Part shown: positions 6,616 to 15,745 of the stretch, piece by piece
How the letters are laid out: each line of letters begins with the position of its first letter
How positions within the stretch are numbered: position 1 is the stretch's first letter
Source of the DNA: Bordetella parapertussis
GTDB taxonomy: Bacteria; Pseudomonadota; Gammaproteobacteria; Burkholderiales; Burkholderiaceae_B
Length of the DNA: 19,918 bases
NCBI GenBank assembly: GCA_943331855.1
Contig: CALQNE010000029.1
Location: 1-19,918 of the forward strand
Direction: 5' to 3'
Position numbers and translations under genes: made by a program
Notes under the pieces: model-generated
The model's input: only the letters and a program-made list of their open reading frames with translations
What the model was told of the DNA's origin: nothing
The model's database searches: none

Positions 6616-8370
6616 CTACGCCTTTTCAATCGGGGCACGCTTTTTGGCCACACGTGGTTTTTTGACCGGTTTTGGAGGTTCAACGGGCGCTTGCTCGATT
6701 TGTGGGCTGTCTTCAGGTTCTAAAAGAGGTTCTATTTCAGGCGCCTCTTTGCGTTTTGGTGTGGTTTTTAATGTCACGCCCGCCTCGCCTTTACGCCGCT
6801 CAAACACCGCAGCAAAAAAACCGTCTGTTCCGTGCACATCCGGCCTTAAGTTCAAATAAGGCCCTTCAAGCTGCAAGGGGGTGCGCGCCGCAATCAATTC
6901 GGCCGCATCGATCAGCTCAAAATCTGGGTGTTCGGCCAAAAACCGCTCTGCCTGGGCCTGATTCTCTTCAACCAGCAAACTGCAAGTCGCATAAACCAAG
7001 CGCCCGCCTGGTGCCACGCATCTGGAGGCACTGGCTAAAATCCGGGCTTGTAACGCGGTCAGTTCTTGCAAACTCGCGACGGATTGTCGCCATTTCAGAT
7101 CGGGATTTCGACGCAAAGTACCCACGCCGCTGCAAGGCGCGTCGACCAGGACACGCTGCGCCTTACCCGCCAAGCGCCTGACCCGCGTGTCATTTTCATG
7201 CTCGAGCACCACCGGCACAATATTTGACAAACCGCTACGGGCAAAACGTGGCTTAGCCTTGGCAAGTCGTGCCGCCGAGACATCAAGCGCATACAAGCGT
7301 CCCGTCGAGCGCATCAAAGCACCCAATAACAGCGTTTTACCGCCCGCTCCCGCGCAAAAATCTACCACCATTTCGCCACGTTTGGGCCCAACCAGCAACG
7401 CCAACAGCTGGCTACCTTCATCTTGCACTTCGATCAAGCCGTGTTCAAACTGATGCCATTTATTCATGGCAGGCCGCCCCGTCAGCCTGATTCCCCAGGG
7501 CGAGTAAGGTGTCGCAACAGGAGCATGTCGTACTGCGTTGCCGCGCGTTAAATCGGCGAGCATTTCGTCGCGCTCGGCTTTCATGGGATTGACGCGAATA
7601 TCAAGCGCCGCTGGCTGATTCAGCGCATGCGCCAAGGACTCAAGCTCAGGCAGGTATTGAAGTCGCTCAAACAACCAATCAGGCAGACTTGTGCGAACCT
7701 CAACGGCCAGAGACTGTTCGTCGATTTGAGCAATACGGTCGAGCCAGGCAATTTCTCCGGGGTCAAGCACCTCGCGTACCCGACCATTATCAATCGTCAC
7801 GATTGCGCCCTGAATCGCCAGGCGCCTTACCGCATTGCCCACACCGCTTTCGGCCAGTTGACGATAGCGTCTTAAGTTACGCAGTACGTCATACACGACC
7901 TCGGCGACTTCAGCGCGATCACGCACCCCAAGTTTTGGATGCGCCCTAAACCAATGCGATACGACAGAGTCGGCCGCGAATTGCCAAGTCAAGACCTCAT
8001 CAAGCACCTGTCGAATTTGATCTAACCTGATTGTCATCGGCGGCAATCGGGGTTTGACTCGACCCGTATACGTTGACTGTTGTGGTTCAGCACGTTCACC
8101 AGCGGTTCGGTCGCCCTGGTAGCCCGCGCCTTCGCGAGTCGCGCCCGAGCGTTGAGCAAACGGGGTCGCATTCATCAGTCGCTCAGTCGCAGAGCCTTTA
8201 CGCGGCAACGCTGAACCACTTGCACGCGCAGCTTCACGCGCGGCCTCTTTGGTGCCAACGCGTGAAGCGCCCTTCACCCCACCTGACGCACGTGTTTCTG
8301 AGAAGGTTTTACCGCCACGTGTTGAGCCCGCCTGGGGATCACGACGTCCGGGTTTTTTTGAATCGATCAC
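6616..8370 (-). CDS. RsmB/NOP-family RNA cytosine-5 methyltransferase with long charged tails
   Basis: A 584-residue SAM-dependent methyltransferase expected to make 5-methylcytosine in RNA. The core runs from about residue 112: an N-terminal NusB-like helical region (115-250), SAM motif FCAGAGGKT (338-346), motif IV DAPCSG with catalytic C413, and motif VI TCS with second catalytic C463. Both cysteines of the two-cysteine mechanism are present. The E. coli RsmB target is 16S C967, but this gene sits beside purN, whereas rsmB is usually next to fmt, so it may be a paralogue with another target. Residues 1-111 are rich in Arg, Lys, Gly and Ser; residues 527-584 are Pro/Glu then Lys/Arg; both look disordered. 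The GTG start at 8370 is preceded by GGAG with an 8-base spacing and overlaps the purN stop (GTGA), which supports the long form over the internal ATG at 8037. Confidence 0.86.
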   Translation of the reverse strand: MIDSKKPGRRDPQAGSTRGGKTFSETRASGGVKGASRVGTKEAAREAARASGSALPRKGSATERLMNATPFAQRSGATREGAGYQGDRTAGERAEPQQSTYTGRVKPRLPPMTIRLDQIRQVLDEVLTWQFAADSVVSHWFRAHPKLGVRDRAEVAEVVYDVLRNLRRYRQLAESGVGNAVRRLAIQGAIVTIDNGRVREVLDPGEIAWLDRIAQIDEQSLAVEVRTSLPDWLFERLQYLPELESLAHALNQPAALDIRVNPMKAERDEMLADLTRGNAVRHAPVATPYSPWGIRLTGRPAMNKWHQFEHGLIEVQDEGSQLLALLVGPKRGEMVVDFCAGAGGKTLLLGALMRSTGRLYALDVSAARLAKAKPRFARSGLSNIVPVVLEHENDTRVRRLAGKAQRVLVDAPCSGVGTLRRNPDLKWRQSVASLQELTALQARILASASRCVAPGGRLVYATCSLLVEENQAQAERFLAEHPDFELIDAAELIAARTPLQLEGPYLNLRPDVHGTDGFFAAVFERRKGEAGVTLKTTPKRKEAPEIEPLLEPEDSPQIEQAPVEPPKPVKKPRVAKKRAPIEKA

Positions 8371-9032
8371 TGAGCCTGCTCCGAAACGAGTAAGCGCATG
8401 GACACGCCATCAACCTGTACGCACTGATCAGGCATGAGTTTGACTCGCGCTTGCGCGAGCCATGTTGCAACTAGGGGATAAACACGGTGCTCGACGCTCA
8501 AGACACGCGCAGCAAGTGTTTCAGGCGAATCGTCGGCTAAGACCGGCACCACGCCCTGCGCAATAATTGGCCCGTGATCCAGCACTGGCGTCACAAAATG
8601 CACGGTACAGCCATGGCCTTGTACGCCACTGGCCAAAGCCTGCTCATGCGTGTGCAAACCTGGAAATGCTGGCAGCAACGAGGGATGAATATTAACCAAG
8701 CGGGCGGCATAATGCTCAACGAAGCTAGGCGTCAACACGCGCATAAAACCAGCTAACAGGACGTAATCGGGCGAATATCGATCGATCACCGCTGCCAAGG
8801 CCTGATCAAAGGCTTCGCGCGAAGCAAAATCCTGATGAGGAACCACTTCGGTCGCAACCCCCTGAGCCTGCGCCCACACAAGACCCGCGGCCTGCGCACG
8901 GTTTGAAACCACAGCAACAACCTCGGCTGGACACGCCTTGGACTGACAGGCACGCACCAAGGCCTGCATATTTGAGCCCTGGCCAGAGATCAAAATAACA
9001 AAGCGACAACGCAAAATAGGGGTATCAGACAT
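8367..9032 (-). CDS. purN: PurN, phosphoribosylglycinamide formyltransferase
   Basis: A 221-residue enzyme of de novo purine synthesis, transferring a formyl group from 10-formyltetrahydrofolate to glycinamide ribonucleotide in the cytoplasm. The phosphate-binding loop GQGSN is at 17-21. The catalytic triad is complete: N114 and H116 in NIHPSLLP, and D152 in LDHGPI. The folate-binding region around GFMRVL (95-100) is also typical. Length is near the family's usual 200-215. The ATG at 9032 gives the expected short lead before the first beta strand (RFVILISG). It is the first gene of its strand run, divergent from ribF with 44 bases between start codons, and overlaps the downstream methyltransferase by four bases. 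A PurT-type enzyme is excluded by the fold motifs. Confidence 0.95.
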   Translation of the reverse strand: MSDTPILRCRFVILISGQGSNMQALVRACQSKACPAEVVAVVSNRAQAAGLVWAQAQGVATEVVPHQDFASREAFDQALAAVIDRYSPDYVLLAGFMRVLTPSFVEHYAARLVNIHPSLLPAFPGLHTHEQALASGVQGHGCTVHFVTPVLDHGPIIAQGVVPVLADDSPETLAARVLSVEHRVYPLVATWLAQARVKLMPDQCVQVDGVSMRLLVSEQAQ

Positions 9033-9051
9033 GGGTTTTCAAAGACAAGAC

Positions 9052-9081
9052 AGTATGAAATTGTAAACTGTTGCTTGTGAA
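9052..9081 (-). promoter_or_regulatory. Candidate promoter for purN, overlapping the ribF start
   Basis: On the minus strand, TTCACA (9081-9076, five of six to TTGACA), an 18-base spacer and CATACT (9057-9052, four of six to TATAAT) precede purN and would start transcription about a dozen bases before its ATG. The -35 lies on the ribF start codon. No convincing promoter for ribF is seen in the opposite direction, beyond a weak TAAACT at 9064-9069. Confidence 0.28.
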
Positions 9082-10042
9082 CACCTCTTTATGCATTTTT
9101 CGACAAGCCTCGGCCCCTCTGTTGCGCCGCCCGACCGCGCTCTCTATCGGTAATTTTGATGGAGTGCATCTAGGGCATTTAGCCATGCTTGATCAAGTCA
9201 CGCAGGCCGCGCGAGCGCGGGGGTTGGCCCCTACGGTTTTGACCTTTGCCCCACACCCCCGCCAGTACTTTGCTGAACTCAACCGGCGCCCAGAGCTGTC
9301 CCCCCCTCAAATTAATGGTCTACGCGACAAGCTCAGCGCTTTGGGCCAAGCGGGCATCGAACAGGTGATTCTTGCCCGCTTTAATCAAAAACTCGCAGAA
9401 ATGTCTGCCCAAGACTTTATCGAACAATTATTAGTTCGGGGCTTAAAGGCCAAGTGGCTCATCGTTGGCGAAGATTTTCGCTTTGGTCGCCAGCGCTCGG
9501 GCGATGTAGCCTTGCTTAAGAAACTAGGTCCAGGCTATGGCTTAGAGGTTCAAACCTTGTCAGTGGTCAAAGACCTCAACGACCACCGTGTCTCAAGCTC
9601 TGAAGTTCGGGCTGCGCTTGCCGCTGGTGATCTGACGCAGTCAGCCAGCCTGCTCGGACGCCCCTATTCAATGACGGGCCACGTTGTTCACGGCAAAAAA
9701 CTCGGTCGCACCCTGAACATGCCCACCTTGAACATGCGGGTCACGCCGCGTTGCGCCGCCCGCTCAGGCATCTACGTGGTTCGCGTGCACGGCCTTGCCA
9801 GCGAGGCACTGCCAGGGGTCGCGAGCCTGGGCGTGCGACCGACCGTCGAAGACGATGGCAGAATTTTGCTCGAGACCCACCTTTTCGATGTCAACGTAGA
9901 TGCTTACGGTAAACTCATTCGCGTCGAACTTCTCAAACATCTTCGAGACGAAGAGAAGTTTCCTGATCTTCCAACCCTGACTGCCGCCATGCATGCCGAT
10001 GCACAGCAAGCGCGGGCTTATTTTGCGCCTCATGGACTATAA
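9077..10042 (+). CDS. ribF: RibF, bifunctional riboflavin kinase / FAD synthetase
   Basis: About 321 residues. The N-terminal nucleotidyltransferase domain makes FAD from FMN; the C-terminal kinase domain makes FMN from riboflavin. [10 protein letters not shown] (about 25-34) is the ATP-binding motif; [13 protein letters not shown] (about 131-143) and VSSSEVR (about 172-178) complete the adenylyltransferase. The kinase domain has [14 protein letters not shown], a PTLN variant of the usual PTAN that keeps the Thr and Asn. The start is uncertain. An in-frame TGA at 9056 limits it, and no ATG lies before the GNFDG motif. GTG at 9077 and TTG at 9071 are the candidates, neither with a Shine-Dalgarno sequence. 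I chose GTG. The 3' end overlaps ileS by 11 bases. First gene of a six-gene run. Confidence 0.93.
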   Translation: MNTSLCIFRQASAPLLRRPTALSIGNFDGVHLGHLAMLDQVTQAARARGLAPTVLTFAPHPRQYFAELNRRPELSPPQINGLRDKLSALGQAGIEQVILARFNQKLAEMSAQDFIEQLLVRGLKAKWLIVGEDFRFGRQRSGDVALLKKLGPGYGLEVQTLSVVKDLNDHRVSSSEVRAALAAGDLTQSASLLGRPYSMTGHVVHGKKLGRTLNMPTLNMRVTPRCAARSGIYVVRVHGLASEALPGVASLGVRPTVEDDGRILLETHLFDVNVDAYGKLIRVELLKHLRDEEKFPDLPTLTAAMHADAQQARAYFAPHGL

Positions 10043-12893
10043 ACAAACACTCAACTTGCCTGACACCCCATTTCCGATGCGTGGCGATCTGCCGCGTCGC
10101 GAACCCCTCTGGGTGGCACAGTGGCAAGAAAAACGCGTATATCAAGCCATCCGCCAAGCGAGCAAAGGTCGACCGACCTTCTTGCTGCACGACGGCCCAC
10201 CTTACGCAAACGGTGACATTCACATTGGCCACGCGGTCAACAAAATTCTGAAAGACATCATCGTTAAAAGTCGCAACATGGCGGGCTTTGATGCCGCGTA
10301 CGTACCAGGCTGGGACTGCCATGGGATGCCGATTGAAATTCAGATTGAAAAAAAATACGGCAAACACTTACCCGTCGCCGAAGTGCAAGCCAAAGCGCGG
10401 GCTTACGCACTTGAGCAAATTGAACGCCAGAAAAAAGACTTTGAACGTCTCGGGGTCCTGGGTGACTGGGATCGCCCCTATCTGACAATGAATTTCAGCA
10501 ATGAAGCGAACGAAATTCGTGCGTTGGGACGCATTCTTGAAAAAGGCTATGTCTTCAGGGGCTTAAAGCCTGTGAACTGGTGTTTTGACTGTGGCTCAGC
10601 GCTTGCCGAGGCTGAAGTTGAATATGCAGATCGTAAAGATCCAGCGGTGCACATTGCGTTTCCATTTACTGATCGTGCTGCACTTGCAAAGGCCTTTGGC
10701 CTACACGAAGTTGAGCCAGGCGCCATCGTGATCTGGACAACGACCCCTTGGACGATCCCCTCGAATCAAGCGCTAAATGTTCACCCTGAATTTGAATACG
10801 CCCTGGTGCGCGTCAGCCCAGCACCGGCAACCGGTGCACTGTTACTTTTAGCGCACGACCGTGTTCAGGCCTGCCTAAAAGAATGGAATCTACAGGGTGA
10901 AGTTATTGCACGCTGTTTGGGCCAGTCGTTAAACAAACTTGAATTCGAACACCCCTTGGCGCGCTTTGACTCAGGGTATCAGCGTGTGTCGCCGATCTAT
11001 CTTGGCGATTACGTCACACTCGACACCGGCACAGGCGTCGTGCACTCAGCGCCCGCCTATGGCGTTGAAGACTTTTTATCTTGCAAAGCCAACGGCGTGA
11101 AAGATGCCGACATCATTAGCCCCGTCATGGGCGATGGTAAGTTTGTACCAAGCTTGCCTGGCTTTGGCGGCTTATCGATCTGGGCGGCCAATCCAAAAAT
11201 TGTTGAAGCCCTCACACAAGCCGGCACCTTGCTTAAACAAGAGCCCCACTCGCACAGCTACATGCATTGCTGGCGCCACAAAACGCCCATCATCTATCGT
11301 GCGACAAGCCAATGGTTTGCGGGTATGGATGTGCAACCAAACACCAAGGCCCCCACCCTGCGCAAAAGCGCTCTGGCTGCGATCGAAGCCACCGCGTTTT
11401 ACCCAGCCTGGGGCCGTGCACGCTTGCACGCCATGATTGCCAACCGCCCCGACTGGACCTTGTCACGACAGCGCCAATGGGGTGTGCCCATGGCCTTCTT
11501 TATCCACAAAGAAACCGGCGCGCTACACCCAGACACACCCGCCTTGCTCGAGGCCGTTGCCAAGCGTGTCGAACAACACGGTATCGAGGCCTGGCAATCG
11601 ATTGAGCCGGCTGACCTGCTAGGTGCTGAAGCCAGTCAGTACGAAAAAAATCGCGATACGCTTGATGTGTGGTTTGACTCTGGTACAACGCATGCCACGG
11701 TGCTTGGCGGTTTAGACAATGCTCAACACGGTTCACACGGCGAGCTCCCATGGCCTGCCGACATGTATCTAGAAGGCTCAGATCAGCACCGTGGCTGGTT
11801 TCATTCGTCGCTACTCACCGGATGCATGCTCGAAGGCCGCGCGCCCTACAACAGCTTGCTAACGCACGGCTTCGTGGTGGATGGCCAAGGCCGCAAAATG
11901 AGCAAATCGGTCGGCAATGTGATTGCTCCGCAAAAAGTATCAGACAGTTTAGGTGCCGAAATTTTGCGCCTTTGGGTGGCCAGCACGGATTACTCGGGCG
12001 AGTTGTCTATCTCTGATGAAATCCTGAAACGCGTGGTAGAAAGTTATCGTCGCATTCGCAACACGCTACGTTTCTTGTTGGCCAATCTGGCCGACTTTGA
12101 TGCTGCCAAAGATGCGTTGTTACCCGAGAACCTGCTTGAGATCGATCGTTATGCACTCGCGATGACCGCGCAGATGCAAGCCGAAGTGCTCAAGGGCTTT
12201 GAGCAATACGAGTTTCAGCCCGCCATGTCTCGTTTGCAACATTTTTGCTCAGAGGACTTAGGTGCGTTTTACCTAGATGTTCTGAAAGATCGTCTTTATA
12301 CTTCGGCGCCACGCAGCATTGCCCGTCGCTCAGCGCAAACTGCCTTGCTACACATTACTCAGACCCTGCTCAAACTCATGGCGCCGATTTTGTCGTTTAC
12401 GGCTGAAGAAGCCTGGGGCATTTTGTGCGACTCCACCCTGGCGAACCAAAGCAATTTAAGTCGCCTGACGATTTTCACCGAGTGTTATCACACCCTTCCT
12501 ACGATTTCGGAAGCAGACACCCTGCAACAACGTTGGAGTCGTTTGCGCGAAATTCGCGCTTTAGTGACGCGTAAGCTTGAAGAGCTTCGTACCGCAGGAA
12601 GCATCGGCTCATCACTACAAGGCGAAGTCGATCTCACGGCTGCAGGTGAAGATCTGACACTGTTACAGAGCGTTGCAGAACAGTTAAAATTTATTTTGAT
12701 TGTTTCTCGCGTGGGCATACACGCTGCCACTGACGCCAAAGGCACTGAACTACACATCGCCATCGCGCCCTCGCAGCATAAAAAATGCGAACGCTGTTGG
12801 CACTGGTGTGACGATATCGGGCACGAGGCGGCTCACCCTGATATTTGTGGACGCTGCGTGACCAGCTTAACTGAAGCCAAAGCCAGCGGCTAA
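10032..12893 (+). CDS. ileS: IleS, isoleucyl-tRNA synthetase
   Basis: A 953-residue class I aminoacyl-tRNA synthetase charging tRNA-Ile. The HIGH signature is at 64-67 and KMSKS at 622-626. The CP1 editing domain that hydrolyses mischarged Val-tRNA is present, with its TTTPWT motif near 236-241 and [11 protein letters not shown] further on. The C-terminus ends in a zinc ribbon with two Cys pairs (KCERCW and ICGRC), as in bacterial IleS of the E. coli type. Length is close to the E. coli enzyme (938). The frame is open upstream to 9993 inside ribF, but the ATG at 10032 ([12 protein letters not shown]) is the family start and leaves an 11-base overlap with ribF. lspA begins six bases after the stop, a classic ribF-ileS-lspA arrangement. 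Confidence 0.97.
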   Translation: MDYKQTLNLPDTPFPMRGDLPRREPLWVAQWQEKRVYQAIRQASKGRPTFLLHDGPPYANGDIHIGHAVNKILKDIIVKSRNMAGFDAAYVPGWDCHGMPIEIQIEKKYGKHLPVAEVQAKARAYALEQIERQKKDFERLGVLGDWDRPYLTMNFSNEANEIRALGRILEKGYVFRGLKPVNWCFDCGSALAEAEVEYADRKDPAVHIAFPFTDRAALAKAFGLHEVEPGAIVIWTTTPWTIPSNQALNVHPEFEYALVRVSPAPATGALLLLAHDRVQACLKEWNLQGEVIARCLGQSLNKLEFEHPLARFDSGYQRVSPIYLGDYVTLDTGTGVVHSAPAYGVEDFLSCKANGVKDADIISPVMGDGKFVPSLPGFGGLSIWAANPKIVEALTQAGTLLKQEPHSHSYMHCWRHKTPIIYRATSQWFAGMDVQPNTKAPTLRKSALAAIEATAFYPAWGRARLHAMIANRPDWTLSRQRQWGVPMAFFIHKETGALHPDTPALLEAVAKRVEQHGIEAWQSIEPADLLGAEASQYEKNRDTLDVWFDSGTTHATVLGGLDNAQHGSHGELPWPADMYLEGSDQHRGWFHSSLLTGCMLEGRAPYNSLLTHGFVVDGQGRKMSKSVGNVIAPQKVSDSLGAEILRLWVASTDYSGELSISDEILKRVVESYRRIRNTLRFLLANLADFDAAKDALLPENLLEIDRYALAMTAQMQAEVLKGFEQYEFQPAMSRLQHFCSEDLGAFYLDVLKDRLYTSAPRSIARRSAQTALLHITQTLLKLMAPILSFTAEEAWGILCDSTLANQSNLSRLTIFTECYHTLPTISEADTLQQRWSRLREIRALVTRKLEELRTAGSIGSSLQGEVDLTAAGEDLTLLQSVAEQLKFILIVSRVGIHAATDAKGTELHIAIAPSQHKKCERCWHWCDDIGHEAAHPDICGRCVTSLTEAKASG

Positions 12894-12899
12894 GCACCT

Positions 12900-13424
12900 A
12901 TGACCACCGCGTCTGAATCGCGCAGCCCCACTCAAGCGCAACCCAAGTTAACGCGCTGGGTGCTGCTCGCGAGCCTGCTTGTACTGATGGATCAGCTCAG
13001 TAAGCTTTGGTTCGACGCAGCCTTGCGCTATGGCGAACGCCTTCACGTCTTCTCCTTTTTTGACTTCACGCTTCTCTACAACCGGGGCGCCGCTTTTAGT
13101 TTTTTAGCGGACCAACCCGGCTGGCAACGCTGGTTTTTTACGATTCTAGGACTCGGCGCATCCGGCTTTATCCTTTGGATGATGCACAAAAATCGCAACC
13201 AGGCGCGCTTGCTACTTGCCTTGGCCTTGATTTTAGGAGGGGCTCTGGGCAACGTCATCGATCGACTGGCTTACGGCCACGTGATCGATTTTTTGTTGTT
13301 CTATTGGAAAAACTGGTACTACCCAGCCTTTAATATCGCTGACACATGCATCACACTCGGTGCTATCCTGTTGATTCTAGATGAAGTTATCCGCCTTCGA
13401 GGCCAGCATGCCAGATCTTCATAA
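12900..13424 (+). CDS. lspA: LspA, lipoprotein signal peptidase (signal peptidase II)
   Basis: A 174-residue inner-membrane aspartyl protease that removes signal peptides from diacylated prolipoproteins. Four hydrophobic segments are visible (about 20-38, 75-95, 103-120, 145-162). Family boxes: MDQLSK (30-35), YNRGAAFS (60-67), GNVIDR with catalytic D121, and FNIAD with catalytic D148. Residues 1-17 are a hydrophilic cytoplasmic lead slightly longer than in E. coli. It starts six bases after ileS and its 3' end overlaps coaBC by 17 bases. The PqiC lipoprotein in this window would be a substrate. Confidence 0.96.
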   Translation: MTTASESRSPTQAQPKLTRWVLLASLLVLMDQLSKLWFDAALRYGERLHVFSFFDFTLLYNRGAAFSFLADQPGWQRWFFTILGLGASGFILWMMHKNRNQARLLLALALILGGALGNVIDRLAYGHVIDFLLFYWKNWYYPAFNIADTCITLGAILLILDEVIRLRGQHARSS

Positions 13425-14616
13425 CAAACGCATCGTATTGGGCTTAAGCGGGGGGATCGCCTGCTACAAGTCTGCAGAGCTCGTGCGCCGCCTCGTTGAA
13501 CAAGGTGCCACTGTTGATGTCATCATGACCGACGCGGCCACCCACTTTATTACCGCAGTGACCATGCAAGCGCTCAGTGGACGCCCCGTGTTTACCGATG
13601 CATGGGACCCCCGTATCCCGAACAATATGGCGCACATCGATTTAAGCCGCGGCGCCGATGCAATCATCGTTGCGCCAGCTTCGGCGGATTTCATGGCTAA
13701 GCTAGTGCAAGGTCGTGCGGATGACTTATTGTCAACATTATGTTTGGCGCGTGCCTGCCCGCTGTTGGTCGCGCCCGCCATGAATCGCGAAATGTGGTCA
13801 GCGGCGCCCACCCAGCGTAACGTCGCTCAACTCAAACAAGATGGCATCAAAGTGTTAGGGCCCGCAGCAGGCGAACAAGCCTGTGGAGAAACGGGTGACG
13901 GCCGCATGCTCGAGCCCATGCAGTTACTGGCCGAACTCATCGCTTTTTTTCAACCTAAGGTTTTACAGAGCAAGCGGGTACTGATTACCGCAGGTCCCAC
14001 GATCGAGCCGATCGACCCAGTTCGCGTGCTGACCAATCGTTCGTCTGGTAAAACTGGCTACGCGTTGGCACGAGCTGCCCGTGAGGCGGGCGCAGAAGTC
14101 ACCTTAGTTTCTGGCCCGACTGCCCTGCCGACCCCCTATGGCGTTCAATGCATTCAAGTGCAGACTGCGCAGCAAATGCATGATGCAGTGTTGGCGCACG
14201 TCAAACAACAAGATGTCTTTATCTCGGTTGCCGCTGTGGCTGACTGGCGGATCGAAAATATTTCTACGGACAAAATCAAAAAAGATCACACAACGAATAA
14301 ATCGCATACACCCGACTTAACGTTTGCACTCAATCCCGACATCCTGGCCACGGTTGCCGCCTTACCCAATGCCCCTTGGTGCGTTGGCTTCGCTGCTGAA
14401 ACTGAACGCCTCTCTGAATTTGCACAAGCCAAACGGGTGCGCAAGGGAATCCCCATGCTGATCGGCAATCTTGCACAGCACGTGATGGATGCCGACCACA
14501 CGACAGTCAGTATTTTTGACGAACACGGAGAGCATCCGCTGCCCACAAGCGCTAAACAGGATATCGCGCGTCAACTCATTGCCGCCATTGCGGCGCGTCT
14601 TCCGAACAAAAAATAA
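13408..14616 (+). CDS. coaBC: CoaBC, phosphopantothenoylcysteine synthetase/decarboxylase
   Basis: A 402-residue bifunctional flavoprotein of coenzyme A synthesis. The N-terminal CoaC half decarboxylates phosphopantothenoylcysteine using FMN: SGGIACYK (14-21), active-site H76, PAMNREMW (123-130) and catalytic C159 in QACGETG. The C-terminal CoaB half couples cysteine to phosphopantothenate using CTP: ITAGPT (193-198), N210 in TNRSSGKTG, AAVADW (275-280) and K289 in KIKK. N210 and K289 fall at the numbers I recall for E. coli Dfp. The start was chosen at ATG 13408 because GAGG lies five bases upstream. The earlier in-frame ATG at 13381 has no ribosome binding site and would deepen the overlap with lspA from 17 to 44 bases. 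Confidence 0.95.
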   Translation: MPDLHNKRIVLGLSGGIACYKSAELVRRLVEQGATVDVIMTDAATHFITAVTMQALSGRPVFTDAWDPRIPNNMAHIDLSRGADAIIVAPASADFMAKLVQGRADDLLSTLCLARACPLLVAPAMNREMWSAAPTQRNVAQLKQDGIKVLGPAAGEQACGETGDGRMLEPMQLLAELIAFFQPKVLQSKRVLITAGPTIEPIDPVRVLTNRSSGKTGYALARAAREAGAEVTLVSGPTALPTPYGVQCIQVQTAQQMHDAVLAHVKQQDVFISVAAVADWRIENISTDKIKKDHTTNKSHTPDLTFALNPDILATVAALPNAPWCVGFAAETERLSEFAQAKRVRKGIPMLIGNLAQHVMDADHTTVSIFDEHGEHPLPTSAKQDIARQLIAAIAARLPNKK

Positions 14617-14628
14617 TTACCTACTCGC

Positions 14629-15273
14629 ATGGATGCGCTCATTACCCAGATGGGGCAGTTTATCCAGGCCAATCAGGCCTGGGCTGGACCAATCATTTTT
14701 TTAATGACCTTTGGCGAATCGATGCTGATTATTGGCATCTTGCTACCTGCTACCGTTTTACTCATGATGAGTGGTGGCCTGGTGGGTAGTGGCATGCTAC
14801 CCATGCTGCCGCTTTTAGCCTGGGGCTTTTCGGGGGCTGTTCTTGGCGATGCCCTGTCGTATTGGATCGGCAAGTGGATTGGACCACGTGTTTTAAGAAT
14901 GAAGATACTCAAAACACACCGTCGCTCAGTCGCACGCGCACGCCTGCTTTGTTATCGCTATGGTTTCTTAGCCGTTTTACTCGGTCGCTTTTTAGGTCCA
15001 ATGCGCAGTCTGATGCCCACGGTTGCCGGTGTCATGGGCATGTCTGAAAAGAAATTTCAACTCGCAAATATTTTGTCAGCGCTTCTGTGGATGCCCGCTT
15101 TGCTGGCGCCCGGTTATTTAACCGCGATTAGTGTCGATGCGGCCAGGCACTCGCGCGAGTCGACGATTTACTCTGCACTGGGTTGCGCGGTATTGATCGG
15201 ACTTGCAGTCTTAATCTGGATGACGCGCAGCGCGAATCAAGATAAACGACGTCGTGCTACTTTAAGGAAATAA
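14629..15273 (+). CDS. DedA-family inner-membrane protein
   Basis: A 214-residue integral-membrane protein of the DedA/VTT (SNARE-associated) family. Some members recycle undecaprenyl phosphate or move other phospholipids across the membrane and depend on the proton gradient. Visible are hydrophobic segments near 20-50, 57-80, 112-125, 145-165 and 178-197, membrane acids E30 (FGES) and D74 (LGDALSYW), and the family motif GRFLGPMR (119-126) followed by PTVAG. R120 and R126 correspond to arginines important in E. coli YqjA, as far as I can align by eye. It lies 12 bases after coaBC and two bases before dut, so it is clearly in the same transcript. No Shine-Dalgarno sequence is visible. The exact substrate cannot be read from sequence. 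Confidence 0.9.
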   Translation: MDALITQMGQFIQANQAWAGPIIFLMTFGESMLIIGILLPATVLLMMSGGLVGSGMLPMLPLLAWGFSGAVLGDALSYWIGKWIGPRVLRMKILKTHRRSVARARLLCYRYGFLAVLLGRFLGPMRSLMPTVAGVMGMSEKKFQLANILSALLWMPALLAPGYLTAISVDAARHSRESTIYSALGCAVLIGLAVLIWMTRSANQDKRRRATLRK

Positions 15274-15275
15274 CG

Positions 15276-15725
15276 TTGAAAACGGTTGAGTTAAAAATTC
15301 TAGATCCCCGAATGCGTGAACAAATTCCAACCTACGCCACCCCTGGGTCGGCGGGCCTGGATTTACGCGCCGCTATTGAGGCACCTTTGATCATCGAGCC
15401 AGGTGTCACTCACCTTATTCCGACGGGACTATCGATTCATGTCGCAGATCCAGGATACGCTGCAGTGATTTTGCCGCGCTCAGGGCTCGGCCATAAGCAC
15501 GGGATCGTCTTGGGCAATCTTGTAGGGTTAATTGATTCAGACTATCAAGGGCCCTTGATGGTCTCTGCCTGGAATCGAAGCCAAACTGCCTACACCCTGC
15601 AGCCTCTTGAGCGCTTGGCTCAGCTAGTCGTCATCCCGATCGCACAAGTCGAATTTACGGTTGTCGAAGAGTTTGAACAAAGCACACGAGGCACGGGTGG
15701 CTTTGGTAGCACGGGTCGCGCCTAA
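15276..15725 (+). CDS. dut: Dut, dUTP diphosphatase
   Basis: A 149-residue trimeric dUTPase converting dUTP to dUMP and pyrophosphate, keeping uracil out of DNA and feeding thymidylate synthesis. All five motifs are present: [10 protein letters not shown] (23-32), PRSGLG (67-72), GLIDSDYQG with catalytic D87, ERLAQ (112-116), and the glycine-rich [11 protein letters not shown] (138-148) that closes over the substrate. The start codon is TTG at 15276, supported by AAGGA seven bases upstream, inside the end of dedA. Last gene of the plus-strand run, convergent with pqiC across 20 bases in which I see no good terminator. Confidence 0.97.
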   Translation: MKTVELKILDPRMREQIPTYATPGSAGLDLRAAIEAPLIIEPGVTHLIPTGLSIHVADPGYAAVILPRSGLGHKHGIVLGNLVGLIDSDYQGPLMVSAWNRSQTAYTLQPLERLAQLVVIPIAQVEFTVVEEFEQSTRGTGGFGSTGRA

Positions 15726-15745
15726 AGAAGTGGTCGTCGCCTTGT

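Noticed and set aside
9725..9736. RibF kinase motif PTLN instead of PTAN suggesting a degenerate kinase
   Set aside because: The functional Thr and Asn are kept, and Ala to Leu is a tolerated variant as far as I recall.
9993..10031. Upstream in-frame ATG for ileS
   Set aside because: The added residues come from ribF in another frame; [12 protein letters not shown] at 10032 is the normal IleS start.
11500..11508. TTATCCACA, a perfect DnaA-box match
   Set aside because: A single copy inside ileS coding sequence with no cluster or AT-rich region; not an origin.
13381..13407. Earlier in-frame ATG for coaBC
   Set aside because: No ribosome binding site and a deeper overlap with lspA; GAGG supports 13408.
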